Shown piece by piece: positions 9,567 to 21,722 of a stretch of DNA of 64,000 bases. The position numbers were made by a program, and so were the translations under genes. The stretch's first letter is position 1. Each line of letters opens with the position of its first letter. Source of the DNA: Zhengitettix transpicula (Eukaryota; Arthropoda; Insecta; Orthoptera; Tetrigidae); assembly GCA_037074705.1 (NCBI GenBank), contig CM073590.1, forward strand, positions 43,280,395-43,344,394. The letters are read 5' to 3'. Below the pieces are notes generated by a model, which did not search any database, was not told the origin of the DNA, and saw only the letters and a list, made by a program, of their open reading frames with translations.

Positions 9567-11547
9567 GAATAAAGTAGTAGATGCGCAGAGTGTTGAACAA
9601 TTCAATTCTGGCCCAGGATTATACTTTGATGAAGTAGGTACGATGTCATTGTATCCTATTAAATGGAAAGTAGTAAGTTATATTAATCTAGAGTCAACTT
9701 GGGAACTATGGAAACATACTAATAAGATGAACAGAATATTAGCAAAATTTTGCGATGAACAAAAAGGTTTTGATTGGTATCTACTAACAGATTGTGGAGC
9801 ATTTCAACAATATGCTGAAACAAAAATTCATTATGTAAATAATTTAAAAGATTCAGTAGAAAGATACACGATTAGTCCAAGTGTAAATTAATTTTCTAAA
9901 TTCAAGAGACTAAAACGTGGCGTTCTTAATTTCATAGGTGATGTGTCTATAATTCTGTTTGGGACACTAAGTCAAAATGATGCTGATAGTTATAACGAAC
10001 AAATTTCCAAATTGGAAAAAGAACAAGCTGAATTTTTACATATTGCAACAGAGCAAATGACTGTAATTAAATCTACAATTAATTCAGTAAACCTAACAAT
10101 ACAGAGAATTAATAATAATGAAAATATGTTAAGAGATAGCTTAATTAAATTACACGATGATACCAATGTTAAATTACTAACCTATGAAAATCAATTTAAG
10201 ATAGTTACTCTGATTAATGAAAAGATTAGAATTATACAGAGGGGTATAGATGAATGTCAACATTCGTTAGAAATAATCTTAGATGCACTTGTCCATTCGG
10301 AAGCTGGAATATTGCAACCTCAGTTAATTGTATTAGAGAAAGTTAAAGACCTATTGCTTAGCCAGAAATTGCCTACTGGACTGGATTTTCCAAATTTTCC
10401 ATATGCAGAACTTCAAACACTTATAACACCTCATGCTTATGTAAACACTCAAAATCTGGTTTACATATTAGAGATACCATTACTCTCACCTACTATTTAT
10501 CAAGTGTATAGAATAACACAATTTCCAATTCCTAAAAGTTCCAATCTTTATGTGTTTATTAATTCAAACAAAGAGTATATTTTCAGTGACCCAGTTAGAC
10601 AACACTTTGGAAAACTGTCAGTGAGTGAATTATCCAATTGTATGCATCCTAACGAGTTAAAGTATGTGTGTAGGGAGAATATTCCGATTTACACGTATGT
10701 ACCTAATTTAGATTGTGAAGCAACATTGTTACACCCATCCACAACAATTATTCCTGAAGATTGTGATGTAAGAATTATAAAGTTGAAAGAAACATTTTTT
10801 ATTCCATTATATATGAGTAACCAGTGGCTATATGTAGCCCCGAAACAAGATAAATTAACTGTATTGTGCAAAGACGAAACTAAGCAACTAGTATTCAACA
10901 ATTTTGGGAAAATTATTTTAAATCCAGAATGTAAAGCATTTTCCTCCTATGTTACTCTGTATGCATCAGCAAGCGTAACAGTTAATATAAGCCAAGGTGA
11001 CTATTTACCTAATATACCAATCATAAATGAATGTTGTGAGAAAAATATGGAAATGAGTGACTATGAAAAGATTAAACTTGATGTCCCTCTAGTAAACATC
11101 ATGACATCCTCTGAGGATTTAAGATTAGCTAGTATTAAGGTGAATGAAGTTAATGAGTTAATAAATAAAGAAAAACAAAAAGATTATTATAAATATTTTT
11201 TACATGTATCAGCATTTAGTGGTGGTTCTATACTTATTGTAATTTTTATTTCATGTTCATGTTGTTGTTGTTGTTGTAATAGTAAATGTAGAAATTTTAT
11301 GTTTTGGCTTTGGTAAAAGTTTTCTCCAAGAAAATGCTGGAAGGAAACATCAGAACATCTATGTGTTAATATATTCAATATGACAAGCCAAGGGAGGGTT
11401 GTATACCATCAACCAACTAAAGAAAATAAAAGTTCACCTTCCATATCAGTAGATTCCATTCCTTCTCCTGATATAGCAGATAATATAGAAGATGCTTCTA
11501 TTGCTAATAGAACCAGAAGTAGAATGAAAAAGTCATTCTTCAGGTAA
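9484..11547 (+). pseudogene. env: Env-like glycoprotein (baculovirus F-like), interrupted by stops
   Basis: Starts at ATG 9484 or, more likely, ATG 9508, which is followed by a hydrophobic Met/Val signal-peptide-like segment. The frame then meets TAA at 9889-9891. Nine codons later lies a furin-type site (RLKR, 9907-9918) followed by a glycine-led fusion-peptide-like segment (FIGDVSIILFGT), the hallmark of F-like Env in errantiviruses and baculovirus fusion proteins. A heptad-rich region (about 10000-10300), a cysteine-bearing ectodomain and a C-terminal membrane anchor with a run of cysteines (about 11218-11280) follow. A TAA at 11314-11316 ends the longest frame, but the same frame is open to 11547, so the cytoplasmic tail was probably longer. 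The first stop would remove fusion subunit and anchor, so this copy should not make a membrane Env. Confidence 0.88.
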
Positions 11548-11685
11548 TATTGAAATTCATATGCAATTAATACTGTAATTTAAATTGTATTTCAATTAGT
11601 GTTAGAATTTTATAGTATTTTATGTTTCTCCATATTTGTGAATATGTGCTTAAATTCTGAACTTGTGGTGTCAGAATTTTTTTTG

Positions 11686-11695
11686 ACAAAGGAGG
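11686..11695 (+). promoter_or_regulatory. Polypurine tract
   Basis: ACAAAGGAGG immediately before the 3' LTR; expected plus-strand primer for reverse transcription. Confidence 0.75.
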
Positions 11696-12311
11696 TGTAA
11701 TATATATGACATATATATTAGGTCTGCCTTGTGGGCACTAATGAACTTCTGAGTAAGCATCAGAAACAAAGCTTCTTTGTGGTTACTCACGTTCTCGGAG
11801 TAAGCTTCAATAAACAAAATACTTGTAAACATTCAAGAATTTCCAACTCAGCAGCAAAGATAAATTAGACCCATGTGTCCTGCTGAGTCTGGGGGTGCTT
11901 GAATACAATGAGGCTCTGTGTAAAATGTATCCCCTCTACACAGGCTGAAGATCTCTCGAGTGAACATATGTATAAAAGGGCCAGACTTCTCTGATGGAAG
12001 CAAGTCTGTATCTTACTTCAACGTGGTGCGTATGCCACTCTGTCTTCTGTTTACATGTTATTGACTTAGCTCTAGGCTGTAGACTAAGATTAATAAAACT
12101 TCTTTCTTGTTCTAATGGACTAAAGCCTGATGTTATTTCTCTAAGCCTTTAAGCTATTATAGAGTGCGACTTAGCGCGCACTCCGGACCCAAGTTTTAAT
12201 TTCTTCCTAAATATCTCTGTTAGCGAGACCAGGAGAAATTCGATTATTATATATGGTGGCAGCGGAATTTTAAACATTAAATGGTGGCAGCGGAAATTTT
12301 TAAACATTACA
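11696..12311 (+). repeat. 3' LTR of the provirus
   Basis: 616 bp, same ends and same internal signals as the 5' LTR (TATAAAAG at 11971, AATAAA at 12092, two primer-site-like modules at 12254 and 12282). Confidence 0.95.
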
Positions 12312-12480
12312 CTCTCAACGCGCTCAGTCTATACACTGCCGTAGCCTTACGAACTCGTCCACTGTCCCTAGTGGCGTCTACCCATATGGCAGCTCCATAG
12401 AGCAATATCGACCTCACTTGAGCCAGTAAAAGCCGTCGATTAGGGGTTGGTAAATAGAGATCTGCTTCTCTTAGGAAAGG
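12310..12480 (-). pseudogene. LINE relic, RT thumb region (proximal half)
   Basis: On the minus strand this reads LYLPTPNRRLLLAQV followed by SILLYGAAIWVDA and VYRLSALRV, the stretch that follows the RT palm in R1/Jockey-like LINEs (consensus VLLYGAPVWA...YRRSALRV). The frame runs directly up to the provirus end, and the continuation is at 3121-3592. Together these show the provirus inserted into this LINE relic. Confidence 0.75.
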
Positions 12481-12607
12481 AAAAGGAAGTATTTATTAAC
12501 TGTATTAATTTACACTAGTTTAATGAAGCACTAACCTACAATATTTAGGAATGATCTTCCTGTACGAGAGGGTGATAGCTTCATAATTGTACTATAGCTA
12601 CAAGTGA

Positions 12608-12615
12608 GTCTAGTT
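12608..12615. repeat. hAT target duplication, left
   Basis: GTCTAGTT, matching GTCTTGTT at 14546-14553 at 7 of 8 positions. An 8-bp duplication is the hAT hallmark. Confidence 0.75.
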
Positions 12616-14545
12616 TAAAGTGACCACACGTCCTGATTTTGGCGGGACAGCCCCTCTTTTTGGTGGACTCTCCCGCGGCCCTACGATTTTTAAAAATGTC
12701 CCGCTTTTTAGAAAATATCTACATTTCTTATTTTAAATGCACTGTAAAAATATATTAGCTATTATTTATTAAGTATTATGGTAAATATAAAGAAATAAAA
12801 AATACATAAAATGCATGCAGAGTAAACTAAATTAGGGAATGGACCGAGTTGGATTTACCCGGTGGTGTTCAATCATTGTCGTTACGTCTCGGCTTAATTC
12901 AGATAAGTGCAGACAGTCCGGTTTGTTGTTTTCAATTTGACGTTCGGTTTGACTCATTATTTAATTCACGATGTTAGACCATTAGTCGCCACAACGTAAC
13001 GGTCAATAAGGTAAAATTTAATACTCTCTTTTAGCCTTTGTAGTAAATTTTTTATTTATTTCTAGTATTTACCCACAGAATAAAAGATGAGTAAAAAAAG
13101 AGAATGCAAATTTAATAAAGAGCTAAGCAGAGATTTCCATTTATTAAAAAACCAAAATGGAGAATATGGTACGGTGTGATAAATGCAATGCTGAATTTTC
13201 GGTCTCACATGGTGGAAAAGACGATATTACTAAACATCTAGCGACAAAGAGGCACAAAAGATTTTTGAATAATGCCGCTTCCTCGTCTAAAATGGAACAC
13301 TTTTTTCTCAGTGCTATCTTTGGCAAAACGGAAAAACAGCTAGCATTAGCGGAAGGGCTATTTGCTTTCCACACCATAAACCACAATCAAAGTTTCAGAT
13401 CAATGGATTGTACGTCGAAAATGATCAAAACTATATACGTCAAAAAAATTGCATGTGCAAGGACAAAAACCGAAGCGATTATTTGTAATGTTTTTTCACA
13501 ATGTTCGTTTTCTCAATTGCAGAAATAATTAGAAAAATGCGCATTTATATCCATATATTCTGATGCTTCAAACCACAAAGATTTAAAATTATTTCCCACA
13601 ATTGTTAGATATTTTGATCCAGAAACAGCAATTAAAATTAGAATATTAGATTTTGTTTCATTGCCGGGCGAAACTTCACAAATACTTTTTGATTCAATAA
13701 GTACTATTTTAAAAAAGAATAATTTGAACAATAAAATTATTGCATATTGTGCAAATAACGCTAACGCAAATTTTGGTAATAACTGCTTTGAATATCTTGA
13801 AGAATGGACAGTTCAATTCAAAGATAGTAAAAATTTTAATTGGGTGACATTAAAAAAGGAAATTTTATGGGAATATGTGGAAAAATCATTTGAATATATT
13901 AGTAACCATTTTCCGAAAAATAATATTTGCGAAAATGATCTTTTTGATGAGGTTTCATTGCTGAAAAGATATGTTACAGATCGAAAAATTAAATGTTGGT
14001 TGTCTGCAAATGTAGAAACAGACAAAAAATGGACGGTGTTATTCCTTCATTTTAAACATAATAATATTCCTTATCAAAATATTTTGAAAATTGTAGAATT
14101 CGCGCTCTCAGTTCCAGGAACAAATGCAGCAACAGACGTGTTTTTTCTTGTATCAATAAAATATGGACAACTGAAAAAACGCAGTTGAACATTAAAACTT
14201 TAAAATCTATATTAAGTGTAAAATATAATTTGACCAATTCATGTGAAATATTTCACGACATTTTAATAAATGATCCGAATCTATTGAAAAGTATTTACTC
14301 GGATCACAAATATGACCGTGAAAGAAAATCATCAATATTTTTAAATAAAAAATTTAATTTGATTACAAATCATGATGTTCAAATTATTATTTTTTACAAA
14401 TATTTTTATAGTTACCAATAATTAATAATAAATACATTTTTGTACAAGTATATGAATCTATACAATAAAATATATATAACTAAATTGTAATTCTCATTTC
14501 ATCCCATTTGTCCCGCTTTGTCTCAATGAAAATGTGGTCACTTTA
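12616..14545 (+). mobile_element. hAT-superfamily DNA transposon, decayed
   Basis: 1930 bp bounded by perfect 13-bp inverted repeats, TAAAGTGACCACA at 12616-12628 and its complement at 14533-14545. Beyond these the ends keep looser similarity (GTCC...GCGGGACA). The 8-bp flanks match at 7 positions. The interior holds a broken BED-finger transposase. Length suggests an internally shortened former autonomous copy. Confidence 0.9.
13087..14421 (+). pseudogene. hAT transposase with BED zinc finger, broken
   Basis: A frame opens at ATG 13087, shifts by one base near 13155-13175, then encodes a BED-type finger (CDKCNAEFSVSHGG...HLATKRH) typical of transposases that bind terminal repeats. The AFHTINHNQSF and CARTKTEAII segments and a YSDASNHKD block, which includes a candidate catalytic Asp of the RNase H-like fold, follow. 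A TAA at 13526-13528 interrupts this frame. The end (VPGTNAATDVFF, then LNIKTLKSIL) resembles the hAT C-terminal dimerisation region and is crossed by another frameshift near 14155-14165. The sum is about 445 codons against about 600 in full-length members, so a central part of the RNase H/insertion region is also missing. Confidence 0.85.
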
Positions 14546-14553
14546 GTCTTGTT
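14546..14553. repeat. hAT target duplication, right
   Basis: GTCTTGTT; one mismatch to the left copy at 12608-12615. Confidence 0.75.
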
Positions 14554-16412
14554 ACCTTTAGACCACGATTGTTGACACTAAGAGTGAGGTCAGCTTGGAA
14601 CTTATAGTTGTCTTTTCTCTCTACTTGTTAGGAGGTCTGGCCCTGGCATATGTTTAATAACGTTTTTAATAGAAGAATGTTTATAGATATAAATTTTTTA
14701 AAATGATTTAATTATTGTATGTGAAACAATATCCGATACAGTACATAAAAATTACCTCATAGTTGCATCATACACGTCATCTAAAATGTATAGATTCGAC
14801 TCTATGGTCAAAACCCACGATATATAAAATATATACCGGTGCAAGGATGCAATGCACCACTTGTGATCAGCCACGTTTGTCCAACCCTGATCTATACAAT
14901 AACTTCTTTGTAAAAACTAAAGATACAAAGCTTGAGTAAATAAGTTTTTCATATTTTACCTTCGATAATAACAGACTGAATGTAGGGGGAATGCAGGAGG
15001 ATTTACATTTTGACCCCAGGTTCTATCACACAGCGTAAACCGATCACTAATCTATGGAACCTGGAAGGCTGAAGCATTTTCGAGGCTGGCGAGGTGGTTG
15101 TACCAATGTGTGGAGGTAGGGGGACTTTCCTAAGGAAAAGGTAGCCCATTTATCCAGAACATTTATTGAGCATAACCCCATCATATCGTAAAACATTAAC
15201 CTGAACTTAGGGTTCCAGTCCCTGAGGGGAAAGGGATGGTGGGTGAGTAGACTGTCGATCCCTGACGTGGGGAATCCAATTAGAATTTACTACGTAGTTT
15301 ACCCTACCATCAAGTCTTCCACGTGTGGTTAACTTGAATTTAACATACTATAAAGCATGTCGTGCAGTCTCATAGGAATTTATCAGACTGAAATTAAATT
15401 CTGCCTGGCATCTTTCCTAATGATATCCACAATTGTCACCTACTTAGAAATAGAGACAAAATAGAAGAACATCTCTTAAACATAAATACAGCCACGTGTG
15501 GCTTAAATTCTCAATACCAAAATACAATATAAAATAAAGTTATTTACCTGTTGTATATTAGCAAATAGATGGAGAGAGACTCACCTTTTCCATATTTCCA
15601 GACTCCGGGAGTATTTTCCATTTTACTGTCGCCTTCAGTGAATTTTAGATATAGGTGAGGTGTTTTCTGAGAACATTTGGTTAGAAAACTATGAGTAGTC
15701 AATAGTAATTTTATTATTTAAAGGTACTGGCTTCCCTATCTCATATTGGTTCCCCACCCATTTGAAATGGGTACTTATACAGGGAAAGTAACTCAATACA
15801 TTATCCCTGAGCTGGCAGGCAGTTTCAGTTCCGCCTTTAGAAAAATATTTCACAGCTTCTGACGACATAGTGTTATCTGCGTGGAACTATCAACTTGAAA
15901 CTAAATCTGAAATATTTAATAACTCTCTGCTCACGCATCAGTATGATATAAATCTACAATAAGTATATGTTATTTACGTGCTTCTTATTTCATTTATTTA
16001 TTCCTTTAGTCCTAGAATCATGAAACAGGATACGACATTACATAAAATTACAATATAATTACTGCAAGCAACAATTAATAACAGTTAGAAGTTAACATGA
16101 ACATAACTAAAATTCGGGAAATAAATTTTCCTATCCAACATAACTAAAAGTACTTTATAGTAATTATAATAATAAAAATTCTTTATCATTACTACGGGTA
16201 TAATATAATATTTACAGTATGCAAACCAATTAAATACGCACAAATTAAAATATAATTATTTTTAGAATGAACTATTATAAATAATAAAATATGGAATTAC
16301 ACATTACACGAGAATAAACTCTAAACCGGACTCACGTACACCAGGAAACAGCACAAAGTCAAACGACGGTTAAGTCATTTCACGAAAATGAACGACGAGG
16401 AACAAGATGGTG
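14554..16412. other. Unassigned intergenic sequence
   Basis: A moderately GC-richer block around 14980-15300 may be an old repeat, but I found no second copy in the window and no coding frame of note. Confidence 0.4.
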
Positions 16413-16597
16413 TAGATCGGTTACATATAGGCTAATCCACATAACTGGCCACTCCATTCTTATAGCATAGGAAAGGGATTGAAAGAGGGATGCGGAATGG
16501 CGGAATAAGGTAGCCAAGGCTGTAGTTTAAGGATCCTAGCCGGCAATTCGCCTAAACATGATGCAGGGAAAACCCTATAAAAACCTTCATCAGGTTA
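16413..16597 (-). repeat. Unclassified dispersed repeat, partial copy
   Basis: Reverse complement of about 23220-23412. Shared landmarks are GGGTTTTCCCTGCAT, TTTAGGCGAAT, TAGGATCCTTAAAC and GGCTACCTT. Only the right part of the roughly 470-bp family is present here. Confidence 0.8.
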
Positions 16598-18305
16598 TAT
16601 TATAGTGATGTGCTATTATAAAAATGTACGTAGAGTATTATGTTCGACATAAACTGCAAAATTATGCTGTTATTAAGTTTCTGAAATCCGGCTAACTTAA
16701 GTTTATAATGTAGATCATAAACCACAGTCTCGATCCTGTTCTTATCAAATGTATCAGTTGTAACGTTGGGTAACAGAAGATATTTGATACGGAAATCATG
16801 GTACCCATACAAGAAGAAAAACAAAATTATGTTAGTGAGAGGCACTTAGACAACCCCACTAATGCGGGAAGAGAATAAACAAAGAAGCTTGCAAGAGATA
16901 GATATTGGGAACAAAGAGACTATAAATAGAGGGATTGAAGGTGTGAATATTATATTAAATTGTTCTATAAGATTAGAGAGTAGTCAAGTGTTAGAAAATC
17001 TTACACGGACCAGGACTTGATTCGCATGTATTACATAAACGAATCTGGGACAAATTCACGCTGCATGAAAGTCACACGTTCAAACAGAGGTCGTTGATTT
17101 GTATTTTTAGTCCATGCCCATAAAATACTTGAACTATTGAGTAAAGATTAATTATGAAATGTTTAAATTAGTGGGTTAACAAATTTTTAAACAGTAAGTG
17201 TAACACTGATTTATATTTGACAATAAATTTTTGAATTTAAATAATTAGTTATAAATAAGGCATATATATTTAAATCAAATTGTAACGTAATAATTTTTTA
17301 AATAATGTATGATTCGATTCCGAATGAGAGCACAGCATATGAAAGAGTAATAGAAAATTGAACAACTTTTGAAAAATACCTATTAAAAACTTTTTATCAC
17401 ATTTGACTTCATATTTAAGGTTGCCGATGGACAAATAAACCATTAGTACAAGTTTCGTATTTAAACTTTCAGAATTTTTATTATATTTTCAAGAACGAAC
17501 ACGAAACGTGAAATTTCTGTATGTTTATTGTCGGTTTATTTGGTGAGGACAAATAAAATTATTAGAAAAGAAGCGGTTGTTTGGTTATTCTGTTAGCGAT
17601 CAGGACCTGCGCCTTTGAAATACGAGCTTGCGGGGGCGGCAGACATGGGCCCGTAAAGCCGTTGAGTCGAGTGTTTATCAGCTCCGTGCTTCTTTACGAC
17701 CTACCGACATGTGTAGGTGACGTGAGGAGCCGCGTGATTTGTTGTCGGAGACGAACTTCGAGATCCTGTCATGAACGAGGTAGACTACAGAGTCCCCACT
17801 GTGCCGCGTCTCCGTACTGCAACCGGTACCTTCCATCAGGCGATTAATATTGCTTACGTGCATGTCCAATATTGATCGGATAACAATTTTCAAGATGAAG
17901 AAAACTCAGAAGCGCATTTCAATATTGTACTTGTAGCATATATGAGATCATATATAAAATAAATAATTTAATTAAGTAATTATAACTCAAATTCTTGATT
18001 GCAAGCAGATATAAGTTTATTTAAATTTAATTATTATAAGTAATGAAAATCTTGACAAAAGCAGAACTGAATATTGTAAAAAATTAACAACGTTTTCTGA
18101 TACTACTGAGCTTCTCAAAAACATAACAACTTAAGAACTAACACACGTTATTCATATTGAAAATGTAATCCATTTTAAAAGACGCTAGAAAGATAAAATT
18201 GAATCTTTAATATGACTAAAAGAATTAGTATCTCTTGTGCAATTTTATGTGTAACATTTTATAGATTAATATCTGAATTAATAGATTGATTTAATTAATT
18301 GAATT
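16598..18305. other. AT-rich sequence with a GC-rich island
   Basis: Mostly AT-rich. A GC-rich block lies at about 17570-17860 and has an 88-codon open frame on the plus strand, overlapped by another on the minus strand. Neither resembles a known protein. It could be an old repeat or a host promoter/exon; no splice or start signals were convincing. Confidence 0.35.
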
Positions 18306-18995
18306 GCCCCACTTTGTGGAAGCCAAAAATGTAATGATTAGATAAAAAAGTTAATTAAATTAATTATTTCCAAGGTCAGAACATCTTGGCGTTGGCGATA
18401 ATACTGGCTAATTGACTGGTGGCCGCGAGCGAAACATCTTCGGTCCGTACGACGGATCCTTTTGTTTGAAGCTGTGAAAATATTGAACCGTGTGTTTTGT
18501 TCAAGTGTAGAGTCTGTGAATAATGGCCTTTTTTAGTGAAGTGTGTGCCCACCCTCTGAAAACGTTAAGTCTGGTATCAGAAAGAAAGTTGTAAGTACAA
18601 ATAAAAATAATAAATGTGTGTAAACGGTAATTAAGGGTAAAGTCAGATTTCGTTTCTTGTCATTTCATATTCCGTTCGTTTCAGTTTGTTTGAATTGTTT
18701 ATTTTCAACTTTATTCTTGATTGTTTCTTACTTATCAAATCCAGTAAAGACACTGAGAAGAAGAGTTATTTATATTGATTTGTTTTGTAAAATATAAAAG
18801 TTTGTATTTACTTTAAATGTCACAAATTATAAAAAGAATAACTAATTGATTTGTAAATTTTGATTGAATGTGGCATACTAATGTAGGGATAATAAATTAT
18901 ACCTTTAAAGAATAAATTTGTTTTTAATAATCTTTACTTTTTTAATTAAAGCCTATTCTTATAATCATTACATTTTTGGCACCACAACGTGGGGC
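18306..18995. repeat. Element with inverted primer-site-like ends
   Basis: About 690 bp bounded by inverted repeats of about 38 bp: TGCCCCACTTTGTGGAAGCC then AAAAATGTAATGATTA on the left and the complement of TGCCCCACGTTGTGGTGCC then AAAAATGTAATGATTA on the right. Each end looks like an LTR terminus (ATTACA) followed outward by a tRNA-Lys-like primer site (TGGCACCACAACGTGGGGC, about 18974-18992). A (TA)n tract follows at about 19045. It resembles the family at 37861-38992. Confidence 0.55.
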
Positions 18996-20172
18996 AGTTC
19001 AGATTATTAATTTTTTTAATTAACTATTATTTTGTTCACTACAATATATATATATATATGTATGTATGTATTCAATATCGAGTATATACTTAGCGTCTCA
19101 ATCAAATTTGTGATAATTATAAAAAATATTTTTAGTGAAAAATGAATTTAATATCAACAGAGACCGAGATTAGTCCGCTGTTGTTTTAATCGATCTTGTA
19201 GGTCCCGTTATGTTATGTTAGACCTATGTATATAGCAGTAAACACAAGAAATTTTATAAACAACGAAATTGGTATAACATTTTAAAGTTTTTAATATAAT
19301 ATAATGTAACGCCGAAGAGCACTTCCGAAATTAATTCAAGATTATTTTTTAATATTTTAATAAAAAAAACACCTGTGTATTCAGAGACGAGCAGTGGCTT
19401 GCTGGAAATCACGGCCATAAAAGTTGGCGCCGGCGTTATTTGGAGAAAACTAGTCGTCATACAAAAGGCAGCGGGTTACGTGAGAACCCTACCTCAGGAG
19501 TAACGAACTGACAAAAATCCCCGAAGGACTATCTCTCCTACAGCGAGAGTAAGCCCGCGAAAGTGAAAAATCGACGCAGATTGGCTAAATGAAACACGTG
19601 AATAGGTTTCCACCCTCTGGTAGGGAACGAAGAGAGTGAACCTGGAAGATAGACAAGAGGGGAAAAAGAACAGTTCATATCAAAGTATTGGAGAGGAAGG
19701 AAGTCTGGGTAGGGAGAAAGTGTAGGAGTAAGATGTAACAAGACGAAAGATGTTCTTGGAGAGGGCAGATAATAGCTACAACCTGGAGAATTCAAAGAAA
19801 GGCCCGACGGACGGAAGAGTAAGCTGTCTAGATGCTGAAAATTGTTACGCCGACGAGAAAGTGTACTGGAGGATGATGCCCAGAGGTTTCCTGTGATGAT
19901 TTTCCCGTTTGTTCAAAACGTCCACCAGCCTTGGATGCCGACTACAAAAGACAAAAAGGTGTCTTTCTTTCTGCGATGTTAACAGTGGAGATATATTCCG
20001 CACGTATATGCCCTCACATACGATCCCTTTTCTTTTTTGATTATGTTCCGAGTCTCATGAAATCGACCTCAGGGTTGTCAATTTAGCGAATTTGAGTATT
20101 GAATGTAGTTAAAGTAAATTATATAAAATTTATTCTCAAGAGTGAATAAAATTTAATTTACATAGATGCAAT
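18996..20172. other. Unassigned sequence
   Basis: Includes a short (TA)n tract near 19045 and a GC-richer block at about 19380-20060 of probable repeat origin. No domain-bearing frame was found. Confidence 0.4.
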
Positions 20173-20854
20173 TGTAATATAATAGTCTACACGTGCCCTC
20201 TTATCATAACGTCTCTTCAGCATAGCGGACCTAAGAGAGCGCTGATGCAGTTAAATACGTCACTTTAGATATAGTGAGTAACGATACGCACCACCACATA
20301 AATTTTCACCCCTTCCGCCTAGGCAGCTGTGAAAACGCTGCGACTAATGAAGTCAGCATTTTAAGTGCCTTATGCAGACTTGCACACGGCAGCAGGAATA
20401 TTCCACCCTGTAAGAGTTCTCATTGGAGACTTAAAATCATCAGGGAGGGGGAAAGGAGTCTTCGAATTGTTCAGAGCTTCTTGGGAACGACAGTCGTGAT
20501 CCAACCTCCAGACGGGTTGGTGGCTCCTTGTGCTATCCGCCAGTTTGTCTTACTTTATTTTATTTCTAACTATTAAATCTCTTTATTCTTCATCAACTCT
20601 TATTTGACTGAAGTGCAGCGAAACACCAACCACTACGCCTAGGTTCAATTAATTGAACCCGAACCCTCACGTTACCGACTTTCCTATTTCCTGTTCTTAA
20701 TTCTTCCTTTATCCTCTAGATCGGTAGCTAGGTGAGCTAACGGAGGTATAGCTCGGTTGGTGAACGATCTATCTGGACTTCCCATTTCCAACTGCTGGAA
20801 TGCTACATGTTCACAGTGCTGGATTGTTACATGATGGCAGTTTGGGATGTTACA
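20173..20854 (+). repeat. Solo LTR with CAAT target duplication
   Basis: 682 bp, TGTAATATAATAG at the left and GGATGTTACA at the right, flanked by identical CAAT (20169-20172 and 20855-20858). A related copy is at 62007-62575 in inverse orientation. The last 60 bp consist of three modules of about 24 bp, two of which start with primer-site-like TGATGGCAGTTTGGG and TGTTCACAGTGCTGG; the sister copy has TGGTGGCAGTGCTGG, close to the tRNA-Leu site of the provirus at 4209. No internal coding region remains, as expected after LTR-LTR recombination. Confidence 0.85.
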
Positions 20855-21290
20855 CAATTGAAAGGACCCAGTCGAATTTTTATAAGCCCTTTATTTTAAA
20901 AAAAATAGATTTCAAAACAAATCGAATTTTATTTTCATATAAAGCAATCCCCAGCAATATATTACAATAATATAATAAGATAGGTAATTAGAATATTTAC
21001 AGATAATGCCGTCGTTAAAATGTTAGAATGTAATAGTTGGTAAGAAATTAAAATAATGAAGATATTAGATCGTGTAACAATGATTACTTAACAATATGCT
21101 CATAAGACTTACGAAGTTTCATAATAGTAATCACAAGATGATATCACTATATTTTTTAAATTTGGCACAAAAAGGAAGGAGCATAGGGCATAGGGCTGCT
21201 ACCAAGAAATGTGAACCGATGGGCAAAAGAATATCCTCAATTGTAAAGGAACCTTTTAATAATTTATACACGAAGGAGAAACTGCTTCTA

Positions 21291-21425
21291 AACGTATAGG
21301 TCAGAACCCTCTATGTCTTACCCAGAAATTCTGTTTCTAACTTTTCAATATAAACAAAGCATGGCTTTGCTTAGAAGGAGCCTACTACTAGACTTCTTCA
21401 AATAGAGGACCCTTTGGTTTCAAAA
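21291..21425 (+). repeat. Direct repeat flanking the composite, left copy
   Basis: About 135 bp matching 28877-29015 in the same orientation, starting AACGTATAGGTCAG and ending TTTGGTTTCAA. Confidence 0.8.
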
Positions 21426-21710
21426 CACAAAGGTTTACAATTAAACATACTACAATTTTGAGAACTCGATCCCCGAAGTGGTGGAGAAGGATAGCGAACA
21501 GGTTACTAAACAGAATATTGGAGGTTTAGGGGTGCCAACGCATCAGATATAGCATATGATATGCCTTAAAATATGAATTTCTAATTTCGTAAACTCATTT
21601 CAGAAAGATTTGAGTTTATCTCCTTCAAACGGGCAGACAGACAAAAAGTTACGATATTATTTATATAAATGATCCAAAAAAATTCAGAAATTAAACAGAT
21701 ATTACAAAAT

Positions 21711-21722
21711 ATATCGTGTATT
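21711..21722. repeat. 12-bp target duplication of the Penelope-like composite, left
   Basis: ATATCGTGTATT, identical to 28673-28684. The left inverted arm begins immediately after it. Confidence 0.75.

Larger units (their letters stand above)
3593..12311 (+). mobile_element. Env-bearing Ty3/gypsy provirus (errantivirus-type), defective
   Basis: Complete LTR retroelement of 8.7 kb in the order LTR, tRNA-Leu primer site, leader, gag, pro-RT-RNaseH-integrase, env, polypurine tract, LTR. Both LTRs are 616 bp and begin TGTAAT and end ATTACA. Immediate flanks are CACT on the left and CTCT on the right; if the LTR is read as ending two bases earlier the flanks become a perfect 4-bp CACT duplication, so the exact end is uncertain. 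It sits inside a minus-strand LINE relic. Lesions: a frameshift in protease, a stop in RT, a Tyr in place of the RNase H Asp, a frameshift after the integrase core, and two stops in env. About 7 differences separate the LTRs, so insertion is fairly recent. Confidence 0.95.

Noticed and set aside
17581..17847. 88-codon frame in a GC-rich island
   Set aside because: No domain, no signals, and an overlapping minus-strand frame of similar length.
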